A DNA stretch of 64,000 nucleotides from Levilactobacillus lanxiensis (GCF_016861655.1 NZ_BOLN01000003.1:280272-344271); one strand, 5' to 3'; counted from the stretch's first letter, positions 26,203 through 36,100 are shown. Made by a program: numbers and translations. Notes: generated by a model from the sequence alone, not told the origin.

Positions 26203-26892
26203 ATGAAAATTTTAGTTGTCGATGATGATAAAGAAATTGCACAATTACTCGAAATTTATATTAAAAACGAAGGTTACGAACCCCTGACCGCCTACAACGG
26301 TAAGGAAGCGCTGACCAAATTACACACCACGCCGGACATTGCCCTGATGATTTTGGACATCATGATGCCTGAAATGAGCGGGATCGAAGTCATGAAGGAA
26401 GTTCGGAAAGACTCTCAAATTCCCATCCTGATCCTGTCAGCCAAGACTGGTGACATGGACAAGATTCAGGGATTAATTTCCGGTGCCGATGATTATGTCA
26501 CCAAGCCATTTAACCCACTAGAAGTTATGGCACGGGTCAAATCATTGTTGCGGCGGAGCCAAGACCAAGTGACCGACGATGCACCAGACGTTCTGGACAT
26601 TGGCACACTGACCATCAACAAGGATTCTCACGAAGTTAAAACGATTGCCGGCAAGACGATTTCCCTGACGGCCTTAGAGTTCGGGATTCTCTACCTGTTA
26701 GCGAGCCACCCCAACCGGGTCTTCTCCGCTGACGAAATTTTCGAACGCGTTTGGCGTCAGGAAAGCATTGTCTCCGCTAAGACCGTCATGGTTCACGTGA
26801 GCCATTTGCGCGATAAGATTGAAGACGCGACTAACGGGGAAAAGGTCATCCAGACCGTCTGGGGCGTCGGCTACAAGATTGAATCACACTAA
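26203..26892 (+). CDS. OmpR-family response regulator
   Basis: 229 aa. Receiver domain with acidic pocket VVDDDKE, phosphoacceptor Asp in LMILDIMMPEMSG (about residue 52), Thr/Ser switch LSAKTGD and Lys in VTKPFNPLE; C-terminal winged helix (LTALEFGILYLLASHP, SAKTVMVHVSHLRDKIE). VanR-like in overall sequence. The partner kinase starts 750 nt downstream, separated by two structured repeats with no evident terminator, so they are probably one transcript. The next gene, a D,D-carboxypeptidase, hints at a cell-wall regulon. Confidence 0.88.
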   Translation: MKILVVDDDKEIAQLLEIYIKNEGYEPLTAYNGKEALTKLHTTPDIALMILDIMMPEMSGIEVMKEVRKDSQIPILILSAKTGDMDKIQGLISGADDYVTKPFNPLEVMARVKSLLRRSQDQVTDDAPDVLDIGTLTINKDSHEVKTIAGKTISLTALEFGILYLLASHPNRVFSADEIFERVWRQESIVSAKTVMVHVSHLRDKIEDATNGEKVIQTVWGVGYKIESH

Positions 26893-26920
26893 TATTGGTT
26901 TAAAGATGGTTTAGTTGGTG

Positions 26921-27105
26921 CTGGTGCCTTACCGGACACGCAAATATGGCCGGAACGCTATGGGGAGGACGCCCCGAGCCGAAGGGCGGTCTCGGGACTT
27001 GCTTTGAGCCGCTGAGAAGCGCATCTCAAAGTCACCATTTATGGACGCGCCTGCGCGTCATAAATCCCATGGCTGAGCCATATTTGCGTGTCCTCTCGGC
27101 GTATA
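26921..27105 (-). repeat. Structured intergenic repeat, type B
   Basis: Directly after the response regulator. Closing stem ggacacgcaaatatggcc with gccatatttgcgtgtcc. H1 atttatggacgcg/cgcgtcataaat, H2, H3. Confidence 0.8.
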
Positions 27106-27326
27106 CTGGTTTTTAATGGCCGCGAAAGTCGTGTGAGTCAAGCTGGTGGCTACTTGGTGTGTGCTTGCCGTTTTTGGCGGCAGCGTTCACTCGCGGACTC
27201 ATCCTGTGTGGTTGGCGTGGGTCACTTTCTACGTGGCCGTTCAAGTGGTGTCGCTCAGCCGCGGCTACCCGCCACCAAGCCAATGGGTGACACGCCCGCA
27301 ACCAGTTTCACGTGAACGCACCATCT

Positions 27327-27517
27327 GAGCCGGAGGAAGCCAGGTACGGAGACGGCTGTGTCGGTGGTGTTAGACCGAGTGTTCTTCTCGGCCTTACAGC
27401 ACGGGACGACCTTTGAGACCTGCGTGAACTTCGCAGGGCTTAAAGTCGAGGTGGGAGCCTGCTTCTCAGGCGGGAACCGGCCCCACAGCAGGCGTAGTAC
27501 CTGGAAGCCGCAGGCGG
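27327..27517 (+). repeat. Structured intergenic repeat, type A-prime
   Basis: gagccggaggaagcc flank, gacggctgtgtcggtggtgtt, H1 gaccgagtg..ctcggcc, H2 ctttgagacctgc..gcagggcttaaag, H3 gaggtgggagcc..gcgggaacc, ccccacagcaggcg, gccgcaggcgg. Confidence 0.75.
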
Positions 27518-27591
27518 CCAGCCGACGCACATCCATCCGCACCGAAACAAATTTAAAACAGAAGTTTCACCAATTGGAGAAGGAGTAAGTT

Positions 27592-27645
27592 ATGGGCAAA
27601 TGGGAACAAGTCCAATTGAATCGTCCGCGGGGGGCCGCAGCATGA
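27592..27645 (+). CDS. 17-codon leader ORF overlapping the kinase start
   Basis: ATG 27592 has the only good ribosome binding site here (AAGGAG about 7 nt upstream) and encodes MGKWEQVQLNRPRGAAA. Its stop TGA overlaps the kinase ATG as ATGA (27642-27645), the classical arrangement for coupled translation. It may only serve to load ribosomes for the kinase. Confidence 0.4.
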   Translation: MGKWEQVQLNRPRGAAA

Positions 27646-28817
27646 AGCTAACCACTCGCGAGAAAAGCGCGCTGTTCATGGAAGGCGTCGTCACGGTCAT
27701 CCTGCTGTTGATGCTGAACCTGGCGCTGCTGGTGCTGATCAGCCAAGCCATTCAGAGCAACCCCGGACTGCGGGACGGGATTTTTATCATCAAACGGTCC
27801 GTGGTCTTTGGCCCGAATCACTTTCAGCTGTGGAGCTGGGAAAATGTCTTCATTGGCTTCATGATCATCGCGGATGCCTTGGTCGTCTGGTGGCGGCTGA
27901 TTCGGCGCTACCGGCAAATGCAGCTGCATCATATCATTGAGGAGCTGCATTACATTGCCAACGGCCATTTTGACCACCGGATTCCGTTCCGGGTCAGCGG
28001 CGACGTGCAGCGGGTCGTGGATTCCGTCAATGCCCTGGTCGATTCTGTCATTCACTCGATGGATGAGGAGCGGGCGATTGAGAAGTCCAAGGACGAGCTG
28101 ATCACCAACGTCAGCCATGATATCCGGACGCCATTGACGTCGATCATCGGCTACCTGGGTTTGATCGAAGACCAGCAGTATCACAGTCAAGAAGACGTTT
28201 TGAAATACACGCACACGGCCTTTTTGAAATCGAAACAGATGAAGTCTCTGGTAGACGACCTGTTCGAGTACACCAAGGTCCGCCAGACGGACACGCCGCT
28301 GAGCCTGACGACCATCGACCTGGCCGCCATGCTAGAACAGCTGGGCGCCAGCTTCGAGTTGGAGGCCCAGAAGAAGGGCATGACGATTGGCGCGGCCAGC
28401 GAGCCGGCTAGTTTAATGATGGAAGCCGATCCTGAGAAGTTGGTCCGGGTGTTTAACAACCTGGTCTCGAATGCGCTGAAGTACGGCGATGGCGGGAAAG
28501 AAATCAACCTGCTTGCCAAGCGCGTTAGCGACAACGAGTTGGAGGTCCGCGTGACCAACGATGGTCCCAAGATTCCCAAGGAGTCGCTGGCTCTCATTTT
28601 CGAACGGTTCTACCGCGTGGAAGAATCCCGTTCCAAGGAAACTGGCGGGACCGGGCTGGGGCTAGCGATTGCCCAAAGCATCGTGGCCCTACACGGCGGG
28701 TACATCTACGTCGAATCCGACGACGACCTGACCAGTTTCGTGATTCATTTACCCGTTAAACATGATCAACCCTTGGCCATTCCGCAGCGGTTAAAAACGG
28801 CGGGAGCGGTCAACTAA
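27642..28817 (+). CDS. Membrane sensor histidine kinase
   Basis: 391 aa from ATG 27642 (an in-frame ATG at 27600 is possible but is spaced far from the Shine-Dalgarno). Two membrane segments (about residues 13-35 and 65-85) enclose a short outer loop; HAMP-like linker; phosphoacceptor His in ELITNVSHDIRTPLTSIIGY; N box NNLVSNALKYGDGGKE; F/G boxes IFERFYRVEESRSKETGGTG, then LGLAIA. VanS-like. Pairs with the OmpR-type regulator upstream; ligand unknown. Confidence 0.85.
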   Translation: MKLTTREKSALFMEGVVTVILLLMLNLALLVLISQAIQSNPGLRDGIFIIKRSVVFGPNHFQLWSWENVFIGFMIIADALVVWWRLIRRYRQMQLHHIIEELHYIANGHFDHRIPFRVSGDVQRVVDSVNALVDSVIHSMDEERAIEKSKDELITNVSHDIRTPLTSIIGYLGLIEDQQYHSQEDVLKYTHTAFLKSKQMKSLVDDLFEYTKVRQTDTPLSLTTIDLAAMLEQLGASFELEAQKKGMTIGAASEPASLMMEADPEKLVRVFNNLVSNALKYGDGGKEINLLAKRVSDNELEVRVTNDGPKIPKESLALIFERFYRVEESRSKETGGTGLGLAIAQSIVALHGGYIYVESDDDLTSFVIHLPVKHDQPLAIPQRLKTAGAVN

Positions 28818-28866
28818 AGCTGCCGGACTTTTCCGGTAACTACATAAGATAGAGGTGTTTTAATTG

Positions 28867-30189
28867 ATGAAACGTTTAAAACAAGTTGTTATGGGCTTGG
28901 TAACGGCGATGACGCTGTTTGCCGGGAGCCTCAGTACCCTTAGCGCGCCGGTCACGGCCCAAGCGGCCACGACCAGTACCAGCACCACGGTCAACCTGAA
29001 GGCCAAGGCCGGCATCGCTGTCGACGCCAAGACCGGGCAGATTCTCTACGATAAAAATAGTGATCAAGCCCTGCCAGTCGCCTCGATGACCAAGCTGTTG
29101 TCCATCTACCTGGTGCTCGATGCGGTCCACAACGGTCAGCTGAAATGGGACCAAAAGATTACCGTGAACAAGGCTACGGCTAAGGTGGCGCAAAACACCA
29201 ACCTGTCCAACGTGCCACTGCGTGCGGGTCACAAGTACACGGTCAAGGCACTGTATCAGGCTTCCTTGATTTACTCCGCCAACGGGGCCATCGAAGCCCT
29301 GGGGACGGCGGTTGCCGGGTCACCGCACGCCTTCGTAGATAAAATGCGGGCCCAAGCCAAGAAATTGGGCATGACGAATGTTAAAATTTACAACGCTTGT
29401 GGACTGACGAACAAACAAGTCGGTAAGCTGGGTTACGACAACGAGGCCGGTTCCGCCGAAAATGAATGGTCCGCTGCCGACCAAGCCAAATTGGCCGTCG
29501 CACTGTTAAACAAGTATCCAGAAGTCCTACAAACCACCAGCGTTAAGAAGATGTGGTTTGAAAAGGGCACCAACGACGCTACCAAGATGGAAAACTGGAA
29601 CTGGATGTTGAAGGGCTTGTCCGCCTCATACGCAAAACTTCACGTGGACGGCTTGAAGACCGGGACTTCCGACGCTGCCGGCGCCAACTTTACCGGGACC
29701 GCCAACAATAATGGCAACCGGATTGTGACCGTCGTCTTGCACGCGGCGCACAAGTCTGAGACCGATCCGTCTCGTTTCAAGCAAACGCAGAAGATGATGT
29801 CTTACGTTTACAACAACTTCAAGACGGTTAACGTCAAGGCCGGTAGTCAGGTGACTGGCAGTAAGACGGTCAAGACCAACGATGCCAAGGAAAAGACGGC
29901 TAAGACCGTGTTGACCCAGAACCTGAAGCTGTGGATTCGTAACGACCAGGTCGCTAGCAATGTTCAATCCACCACGACGCTGAAGAGTAAGCTGACTAAG
30001 AACAAGGCTTTGGAAGCGCCCGTTGCCAAGAACACGGTTGTTGGGACCGCCAACATTTCCTTGAAGGGCGATCAACTCGGCTTCTTGGGGAATACCAAGA
30101 CGACTAGCGTGCCGGTTAAGGTTACTGGGGCGGTGGAGAAGGCGAACGTCTTCGTCCGCCTCTGGCGCGCCATCGTCGCATTGTTCTAA
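28867..30189 (+). CDS. dacA: D-alanyl-D-alanine carboxypeptidase (PBP5/DacA type)
   Basis: 440 aa from ATG 28867 (TTG 28864 also possible) after AGAGGTG. Signal peptide with cleavage after TAQA. Active-site motifs: SMTK (SxxK) near residue 77, SAN (SxN) in LIYSANGAIE, and DGLKTGTS (KTG). C-terminal beta-rich domain followed by an amphipathic tail FVRLWRAIVALF for membrane association. Trims the terminal D-Ala of peptidoglycan stem peptides. It follows a VanRS-like two-component pair by 49 nt and is likely part of its operon. Confidence 0.93.
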   Translation: MKRLKQVVMGLVTAMTLFAGSLSTLSAPVTAQAATTSTSTTVNLKAKAGIAVDAKTGQILYDKNSDQALPVASMTKLLSIYLVLDAVHNGQLKWDQKITVNKATAKVAQNTNLSNVPLRAGHKYTVKALYQASLIYSANGAIEALGTAVAGSPHAFVDKMRAQAKKLGMTNVKIYNACGLTNKQVGKLGYDNEAGSAENEWSAADQAKLAVALLNKYPEVLQTTSVKKMWFEKGTNDATKMENWNWMLKGLSASYAKLHVDGLKTGTSDAAGANFTGTANNNGNRIVTVVLHAAHKSETDPSRFKQTQKMMSYVYNNFKTVNVKAGSQVTGSKTVKTNDAKEKTAKTVLTQNLKLWIRNDQVASNVQSTTTLKSKLTKNKALEAPVAKNTVVGTANISLKGDQLGFLGNTKTTSVPVKVTGAVEKANVFVRLWRAIVALF

Positions 30190-30205
30190 AAAGTGTTTTT
30201 GACCG

Positions 30206-30487
30206 CGCCTCCGGGCTGATGAAAACTGGACCGGGACGCTGTGGGCAGTTGCCGTTCCCGGCGGCGGATTCAAGGTGCCCTGCTGTGGGGCCGGTTCCAG
30301 CCGAAGGGCGGGCTTCCACCTCAACTTTGAGCCGAAGAACGGTCTCAAAGGTTGTCCCATGGAACTAGGCTGGGACAGAACCCCAGCCAAGTCCATCGAC
30401 ACAGCTGGTCGCCTTGATCCGCCTCTGGTCACTGAGACTGACCACGCTTGGTCCATTTTCACCAGCCCTGCGGCTAACACTGGTTTA
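30206..30487 (-). repeat. Structured intergenic repeat, type A, full copy
   Basis: Between the dacA stop and its terminator. Closing stem gggctgatgaaaactggacc with ggtccattttcaccagccc. H1 is replaced by atggaactaggctggg/cccagccaagtccat, so both arms changed together compared with other copies. Confidence 0.85.
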
Positions 30488-30540
30488 GAACAAACTGACG
30501 GTTGTCGTTTGTGTGGTTTCATTTGAATGTGTAAGTTAGA

Positions 30541-30580
30541 ATCCTCAATCAGGGTGGTTACTCTGGTTGGGGATTTTTTA
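30541..30580 (+). terminator. Terminator downstream of dacA and the repeat
   Basis: atcctcaatcaggg pairs with ctctggttggggat, followed by six T. Confidence 0.8.
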
Positions 30581-30948
30581 GTGGTCGATTGATTGAAGCA
30601 TGACTAGTTGTCATTTCAAGTGGGGGTCGCTCGTAGCAGACGGGCCCCTGGAAACCGAAGACGGCGGCTGAATGCGCCTCGCTTGATTCAAATCAATGTA
30701 CCTAGTTGACGCGTGGGATATAATATTTTATGTAGTTAAGGGCAAACCTTAAATGTGTCTGAAATTTATTTTATTTTATAAAAAGTTGGCTAAACGTTGA
30801 TTTTACACTGTTGGTGGCGATTACGTTAGATTGTTGATGGCGTGTTGTTGTTTTGACAAGTCAAGTATTAATGTGCGAAGATACTCTTTAACATTAGCTG
30901 AGAACGCGCAATTTTAAGATTATTTTTAGGAAAAGGGAGTTGGCATTC
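30581..30948. other. Long leader region before the YhgE gene
   Basis: No gene seen. AT-rich; a good -10 box TATAAT at 30719-30724 has only a weak -35 partner, so the start point and any control are unclear. Confidence 0.4.
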
Positions 30949-33900
30949 GTGAACATGATTAAAGGCGAGTGGAATTACATTCGGCACAACCGGTTGATTT
31001 TGATCTCCGTGTTGGCCATTATGTTTATTCCATTCCTCTACAGTATCTTCTTTCTGAAATCGGTTTGGGACCCATACGGCGAAACCGGTGAACTGCCCGT
31101 TGCGGTGGTTAACCAGGATAAGCCAGTGACTTACCAAGGGCAAAAATTAAACGTTGGGGATCAAACGATTACCAATTTGAAGAAGAATAAGCAGTTGGGA
31201 TGGAAGTTCGTTTCCGCTAAGACGGCGGCTGACGGGCTGAAGCACCACAAATACTATACCGTTATTACGTTCCCTAAGAACTTTTCGGCAAACGCTGCGA
31301 CGGCGCTGAACAAGCACCCGAAGAAGATGACGTTTACCTACAAGACGAACGGTTCCGCCAACTACATCGCTCAGGTTATGAGTGAAGTGGGGTCCTCTAA
31401 GCTGGACAGCGAAATTCGTGCCAAGGTGACGAAGGCCTACGCCCAAGCTACCTTTAAGCAAATCTTCGCCGTTGGTAAGGGGATGGACAAGGCTGCCAAG
31501 GGGTCCGCTCAGTTGAAGAACGGGACGGTTACCTTGACGGATGGTCTGAACACCTACACGACCGGGGTTCACACGTTGAACAACGGCCTGCAACAAATGA
31601 AGACGTCCGTGACGCCATTAGCTACCGGGATTCAACAATTGTCGACCGGGGCGAAGACGTTACAGACCGGTTTGGGCACCTACACGGCTGGTGTGGGACA
31701 ATTTGCTAGTGGGGTTAATACCTATACTAGTGGGGTTGGCCAATACACCAGTGGGGTTAACCAATTTACCGGTGGTGTCAGCAAACTGAGTGCTGGGATG
31801 CCTAAGTTGACCGCCGGGACTTCCCAATTAGCTTCTGGAGCCAAGTCTTTGAAGTCTGGGACTTACACGTACGTTAATGGGGTCTACACGTTGAACTCTG
31901 GGGTGAAGACTCTGGGTAAGGGCTCAACTTCTCTGGCTAGCGGCGTTACTAAGCTGGCTGACGGGAGTAAGAGCTTGAATTCTGGACTGTCTACGTTGAG
32001 TGGTAACTCTAAGTCATTGAATGATGGCGCTACGGCCCTGGCTACTGGTGCAACTACCTTAAAGAATGGGGTCGATCAGTTAGAGACAGAGTTGGGAAAC
32101 ATGGCAGCTATGTCTGGTGACTTAACACAGGCGCAAGGGCTATTACAAGATATTCAATACGCCGCATCAATTTCAGGCAGCGACGGAACGAGTATGGAGA
32201 CTGCCTCGGGCCAATTGTATACAGCTATGCAGCAATTGATGGCAGCCCAAGCTGCGGCTAAAGAAGCAGCAGCTAGTGCCCAGGCCGCAACGAATCAGAT
32301 TAAGAGCGATGTTGCTGGGTCAAGTACAGGTACTTCTGGTTCAACGAGTGGCAATGAGACTGTTAAGAAGAACATCCAGGATACAACTGCTGAAGCCGAG
32401 ACATTAGCTGCGGAAATTAGTTCAGCAAAAGACGATGCTACTGTTTCTACTATCAAAGATAAAGTGACGGCATTGCAAGGGAAATTAGCAACCATCAGTA
32501 AGGATGCCGACAACATTACGGCTGAAAAACAGGCTTCAGCTGCCACAGCAAATGCCTCGTTACTTAAGGATGCAACTACGGCATCTGACGCACAAGCTGC
32601 GGCGAAGGAAGCTTTGCAAAATGTGCAAGCAAAAGCTGCAGAGCTGTTAAATATCATGCAGTCTGCAAACTTGGATGATAATCAAGCTGCTGTGCTCAAG
32701 GCGTTTATGACTGGGAAGAGTCAAGATGTTAAAGATCAAATGACTAAGTTATCTGCTGACTTACAAGCTCTATCAGCGTTAAACTCCGATGGTAATAAGA
32801 AACAATTGAAAGCCTTGAAGGATGGCGCCACAGCTTTAAGTACGGGTGCTACGCAATTAAGTACCCAATTACCTCAATACACGTCCGGTGTCGACCAAGC
32901 CTTCGCAGGCTCAACCACGCTGAACAATGGGTTATCTACGCTTAACAGTCAAGTGCCAACCTTAACCGACGGGGTCACCCAGATCATGAATGGGACGGCC
33001 AAGTTAGCTAAGAACGGTCCTGCCCTGAAGAGTGGGTCTAAGAAGGTTGCTGCTGGGGCTACGCAATTGAACGGTGGGCTGAAGACGGCCGCTGCTGGTG
33101 TGAACCAGTTGAACGCCAACACGGGCAAGTTAACGGCTGCCGGCAACAAGCTCAACGCCAACACGCCTAAGCTGACCGCCGCTGGTAACAAGCTGACTAG
33201 TGCTTCTAGCCAACTGACCAACGGTGCCGGCCAACTGACCTCTGGCTTGAACACCTTGAACAGCAAGGTGCCTGCTTTAACCAGTGGGGTCAACCAACTG
33301 GCCGATGGTTCACAACAATTGGACGACAACAGCAACAAGCTGATGCAAGGTGCCAACAAGCTCAAGAAGGGGAATGGCACGCTGGCCAAGTCCCTGAAGA
33401 GTGGTGCTGATCAACTCAAGGCCCAACCGTTGACCAACAAGACGGCCGACATGTTTGCCGCACCAACGCATTTGAAGCACGAAAGCTACAGCTACGTGCC
33501 TAACTATGGTCACGCCTTAGCACCTTACGTGTTATCCGTTGCCCTCTACGTTGGGGCCCTGGTCTTCAACTTTGCCTTCCCAATTCGGAAGGTCTCACGC
33601 GAAGGTGGGAGTGCCACTGGCTGGTACTTGAGTAAGGTTTCCATTGGTGCCGCCGAAGGGCTCGCCATGGGACTGATCGAACCCGTCCTGATGATGTTAG
33701 GTGGCTTGAGTGTTGATCACCCAGGTCAAATGATTCTGATTTCCATCTTCTTCGCGGAAGCGTCGATGTTTATCGTCATGTTCCTATCGATGTTACTGGA
33801 CAACCCTGGCCGTTTCATCGCCATGGTTCTCCTGATGCTCCAACTTGGTGGTTCCGGTGGGACGTTCCCAATGGAAGTCACCAACCACTTCTACAACGTC

Positions 33901-34143
33901 GTTCACCCATTCTTGCCAATGACTTACTCAATCCTCGGATTCCGTGAAGCCATTACGTCGGGGATGTCGGGAATGGTCGGTCAAGCCTTGTGGGTCTTAG
34001 CACTCTTTACCATCATTGGTTTAGCGCTGCTCTGGCCAACGATGATTTGGCTGCAGAAGAAGCATCTCATGGGCAAGTCACAACTGGATGATAATCAAAA
34101 ACTCCAGGCCGTTGAAGACCCAGAGTCGAAGTCACATTCATAA
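30949..34143 (+). CDS. YhgE/Pip family membrane protein
   Basis: 1064 aa from GTG 30949 after AAAGGGAG. Layout: one N-terminal membrane span (LILISVLAIMFIPFLYSIFF), an extracellular region of about 830 residues made of Leu/Gly-Thr-Ser heptad-like repeats (GVxxLxxGxxxLxxG), then five or six C-terminal membrane spans of the ABC-2 type. This is the pattern of phage infection protein Pip and YhgE. Residues about 380-625 interrupt the repeats with an Ala/Gln/Lys-rich predicted coiled coil. Homologues act as phage receptors or in ESX-type export; the role here is not shown. Single gene with its own terminator. Confidence 0.85.
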   Translation: MNMIKGEWNYIRHNRLILISVLAIMFIPFLYSIFFLKSVWDPYGETGELPVAVVNQDKPVTYQGQKLNVGDQTITNLKKNKQLGWKFVSAKTAADGLKHHKYYTVITFPKNFSANAATALNKHPKKMTFTYKTNGSANYIAQVMSEVGSSKLDSEIRAKVTKAYAQATFKQIFAVGKGMDKAAKGSAQLKNGTVTLTDGLNTYTTGVHTLNNGLQQMKTSVTPLATGIQQLSTGAKTLQTGLGTYTAGVGQFASGVNTYTSGVGQYTSGVNQFTGGVSKLSAGMPKLTAGTSQLASGAKSLKSGTYTYVNGVYTLNSGVKTLGKGSTSLASGVTKLADGSKSLNSGLSTLSGNSKSLNDGATALATGATTLKNGVDQLETELGNMAAMSGDLTQAQGLLQDIQYAASISGSDGTSMETASGQLYTAMQQLMAAQAAAKEAAASAQAATNQIKSDVAGSSTGTSGSTSGNETVKKNIQDTTAEAETLAAEISSAKDDATVSTIKDKVTALQGKLATISKDADNITAEKQASAATANASLLKDATTASDAQAAAKEALQNVQAKAAELLNIMQSANLDDNQAAVLKAFMTGKSQDVKDQMTKLSADLQALSALNSDGNKKQLKALKDGATALSTGATQLSTQLPQYTSGVDQAFAGSTTLNNGLSTLNSQVPTLTDGVTQIMNGTAKLAKNGPALKSGSKKVAAGATQLNGGLKTAAAGVNQLNANTGKLTAAGNKLNANTPKLTAAGNKLTSASSQLTNGAGQLTSGLNTLNSKVPALTSGVNQLADGSQQLDDNSNKLMQGANKLKKGNGTLAKSLKSGADQLKAQPLTNKTADMFAAPTHLKHESYSYVPNYGHALAPYVLSVALYVGALVFNFAFPIRKVSREGGSATGWYLSKVSIGAAEGLAMGLIEPVLMMLGGLSVDHPGQMILISIFFAEASMFIVMFLSMLLDNPGRFIAMVLLMLQLGGSGGTFPMEVTNHFYNVVHPFLPMTYSILGFREAITSGMSGMVGQALWVLALFTIIGLALLWPTMIWLQKKHLMGKSQLDDNQKLQAVEDPESKSHS

Positions 34144-34155
34144 AATTTAAAATGG

Positions 34156-34193
34156 AAGCGTCGTGAAACCACTGGTTTTGCGGCGCTTTTTGC
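34156..34193 (+). terminator. Intrinsic terminator after the YhgE gene
   Basis: gcgtcgtgaaacc pairs with ggttttgcggcgc, then T5. Confidence 0.8.
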
Positions 34194-34232
34194 GTATAAT
34201 CAATTTTATTGAGTGAGAAATGAGGGATGGAT

Positions 34233-34733
34233 ATGTCAGTCACGTTTCGGTTAGCCACCACCGCTGATCAGCCGCGGGTGGTCGCGATTTATAATCAGGC
34301 AATTGCCACCAAGGGAAGTACCGCCGACCTGACGCCGATGACGGTCGCCCAGCGCCAACCGTGGTTCCGGGAGTTCTCTGCGGACCACTTTCCGTTGTGG
34401 GTCATCGTCGAAAACGACCAGGTTGTCGGTTTTGTCGGGCTGGAACCCTATAGTGATCGCGTAGCCTACGCGCAAACGGCCGAAATTGCCCTGTATTTGG
34501 CGTCTGAGGCGCAGGGCCACCACTTAGGTGGACAAGCCGTAGAATGGGCTGAGAGGGCCGGAAAACGCCTGGGACTGACGACGATTATTTCGCGGATCTT
34601 TGGCCACAACCAGGCCAGTCGGCATTTATTTGAAAAACACGGCTACGAGCACTGGGGGCATTTGCCAGCGATTGCTGACATGCAGGGCTTCACGGCCGAT
34701 TTGGAAGTCTACGGCAAGCATTTAACGGAATAG
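34233..34733 (+). CDS. GNAT acetyltransferase, phosphinothricin-acetyltransferase-like
   Basis: 166 aa from ATG 34233, spaced correctly from GAGGGA; an ATG two codons upstream overlaps that site. Features: YNQAIATKGSTADL near the start, EIALYLASEAQGHHLGGQAV as the acetyl-CoA binding strand/loop (R/QxxGxG/A variant) and FGHNQASRHLFEKHGYEHWG as motif B. Matches the Pat/YncA subgroup, which acetylates amino-acid-like amines. Substrate unknown. Confidence 0.8.
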   Translation: MSVTFRLATTADQPRVVAIYNQAIATKGSTADLTPMTVAQRQPWFREFSADHFPLWVIVENDQVVGFVGLEPYSDRVAYAQTAEIALYLASEAQGHHLGGQAVEWAERAGKRLGLTTIISRIFGHNQASRHLFEKHGYEHWGHLPAIADMQGFTADLEVYGKHLTE

Positions 34734-34928
34734 GAAACGATGAAAATTCGCTGGATTTTTTCACAAACCTTTAATCAAACGAGGGGGTAACGGGGCTGAC
34801 CTTTGCTAAATATCACAACTGTTATATGAAAATGACGTGAAACATGTTAAAATATCATCGTGTGGTTTTATCATGTAAACCCATTAACTTGCTTCATATC
34901 TCAGAGTATTCGACGGAGGCAAACATTC

Positions 34929-35735
34929 TTGAATAAACGACGGCCAAACCCCAAGCAGGTGCCGGACCCCAATGAACCCTTATGGCGGTCGACACTGCGG
35001 GTAGCCATGCCCCTTAATTTGAGTTACATTCCGATTGGGCTGGCTTGTGGGATTTTGCTACACGCGGCAGGGTTCAATACCTTACTGACTGGATTAGTTT
35101 CGATATTGATCTTTTCTGGTGGGGCACAATTTTTAATTGCCACGATGTTGACCATTAATTCCCCACTACTTTCAATTGTTTTGATGTTGTTCTTTTTGGA
35201 ATTACGGTATGCATTACTGAGTTCGAGTTTATCGCCTTACTTAAAAGGCCAATCCAATCGCTTTTTATTTGCGTTTGCGATTTCTTTAAACGATGAAAAT
35301 TACGCCATAAACTACTTAAAATTTGCCACGGATAAAAAGTGGACGGGTAAGGAAGCCTTGATGGTGGAGCACTATTCCTTGCTGTTCTGGGCCGTCAGCA
35401 ACATTATCGGGAGTTTGATCGGTAGTGCGCTGAAGATTGACCTGGGAGTCGTGAACTTTGCGCTAACGGCGTTGTTCTTGTACATGATTGTGATGCAGAT
35501 CAAGAACCGTTTGACGATTGTCATTTGCCTGATTTCTGGGGTATTGGCAGCGCTCTGCATGATGCTCACCAAGAGTACGTTAGGGCTGGTTATTTCGACG
35601 ATTATTGCTTCATTGATTGGGTTCTTCCTGGAGACGACGTTGCGCAAACGCTTGCCAGATAGCCACTGGCTGTGGAAACTCCGCAGTCCGGGGTCGAAGA
35701 AGTCAACCGTGGAGAGTGAATCGGACGCTGATTAG
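34929..35735 (+). CDS. azlC: AzlC-type branched-chain amino acid exporter, large subunit
   Basis: 268 aa from TTG 34929, 9 nt after GGAGG; an upstream in-frame ATG has no ribosome binding site. Polytopic, with LSYIPIGLACGILLHAAGF, FSGGAQFLIATM and FFLELRYALLSSSLSPYLKG as family marks, and a charged C-terminal tail. With AzlD it exports branched-chain or related amino acids. Stop lies 17 nt before azlD. Confidence 0.85.
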   Translation: MNKRRPNPKQVPDPNEPLWRSTLRVAMPLNLSYIPIGLACGILLHAAGFNTLLTGLVSILIFSGGAQFLIATMLTINSPLLSIVLMLFFLELRYALLSSSLSPYLKGQSNRFLFAFAISLNDENYAINYLKFATDKKWTGKEALMVEHYSLLFWAVSNIIGSLIGSALKIDLGVVNFALTALFLYMIVMQIKNRLTIVICLISGVLAALCMMLTKSTLGLVISTIIASLIGFFLETTLRKRLPDSHWLWKLRSPGSKKSTVESESDAD

Positions 35736-35752
35736 GATACAGGAGACGCTAT

Positions 35753-36100
35753 ATGAATGCAGTTAATACGTGGAACAGTACGCAACACTTTTGGTTGATC
35801 ATTCTCGGCTTTTGTGTTGCCTTCGTGCCGCGCTTCATTCCCTTAATGTTGTTCACGAAGCGGGCCATTCCCGAATGGTTCAACGAATGGATGAAGTTTG
35901 TGCCGGTTTCATTATTTACCGCGCTGGTCGTGAAGGATGTCTTCATCGACAGTGCCAGTTACCAAATTATCTTTAACCATTTTTCCGAAATGATTGCGGC
36001 GGTCATCGTCGTTATCATTGCCTACCGCACGCGCTCCATGGCCATCTCGGTCATCGTCGGCTTGATAGCCGTGTTCCTGTTGAGCATGTTTATTGCGTGA
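35753..36100 (+). CDS. azlD: AzlD-type small subunit of the amino acid exporter
   Basis: 115 aa, four predicted membrane segments; VAFVPRFIPLMLFTKRAIPE near residues 21-42 and the AAVIVVIIAYRTRSM stretch are typical of AzlD. Partner of AzlC directly upstream, with an AGGAGA site before its ATG. Confidence 0.85.
   Translation: MNAVNTWNSTQHFWLIILGFCVAFVPRFIPLMLFTKRAIPEWFNEWMKFVPVSLFTALVVKDVFIDSASYQIIFNHFSEMIAAVIVVIIAYRTRSMAISVIVGLIAVFLLSMFIA

Noticed and set aside
27305..27320. Possible parS site (gtttcacgtgaac)
   Set aside because: Only 12 of 16 consensus positions match and it sits at the flank of a structured repeat; not convincing without binding data.
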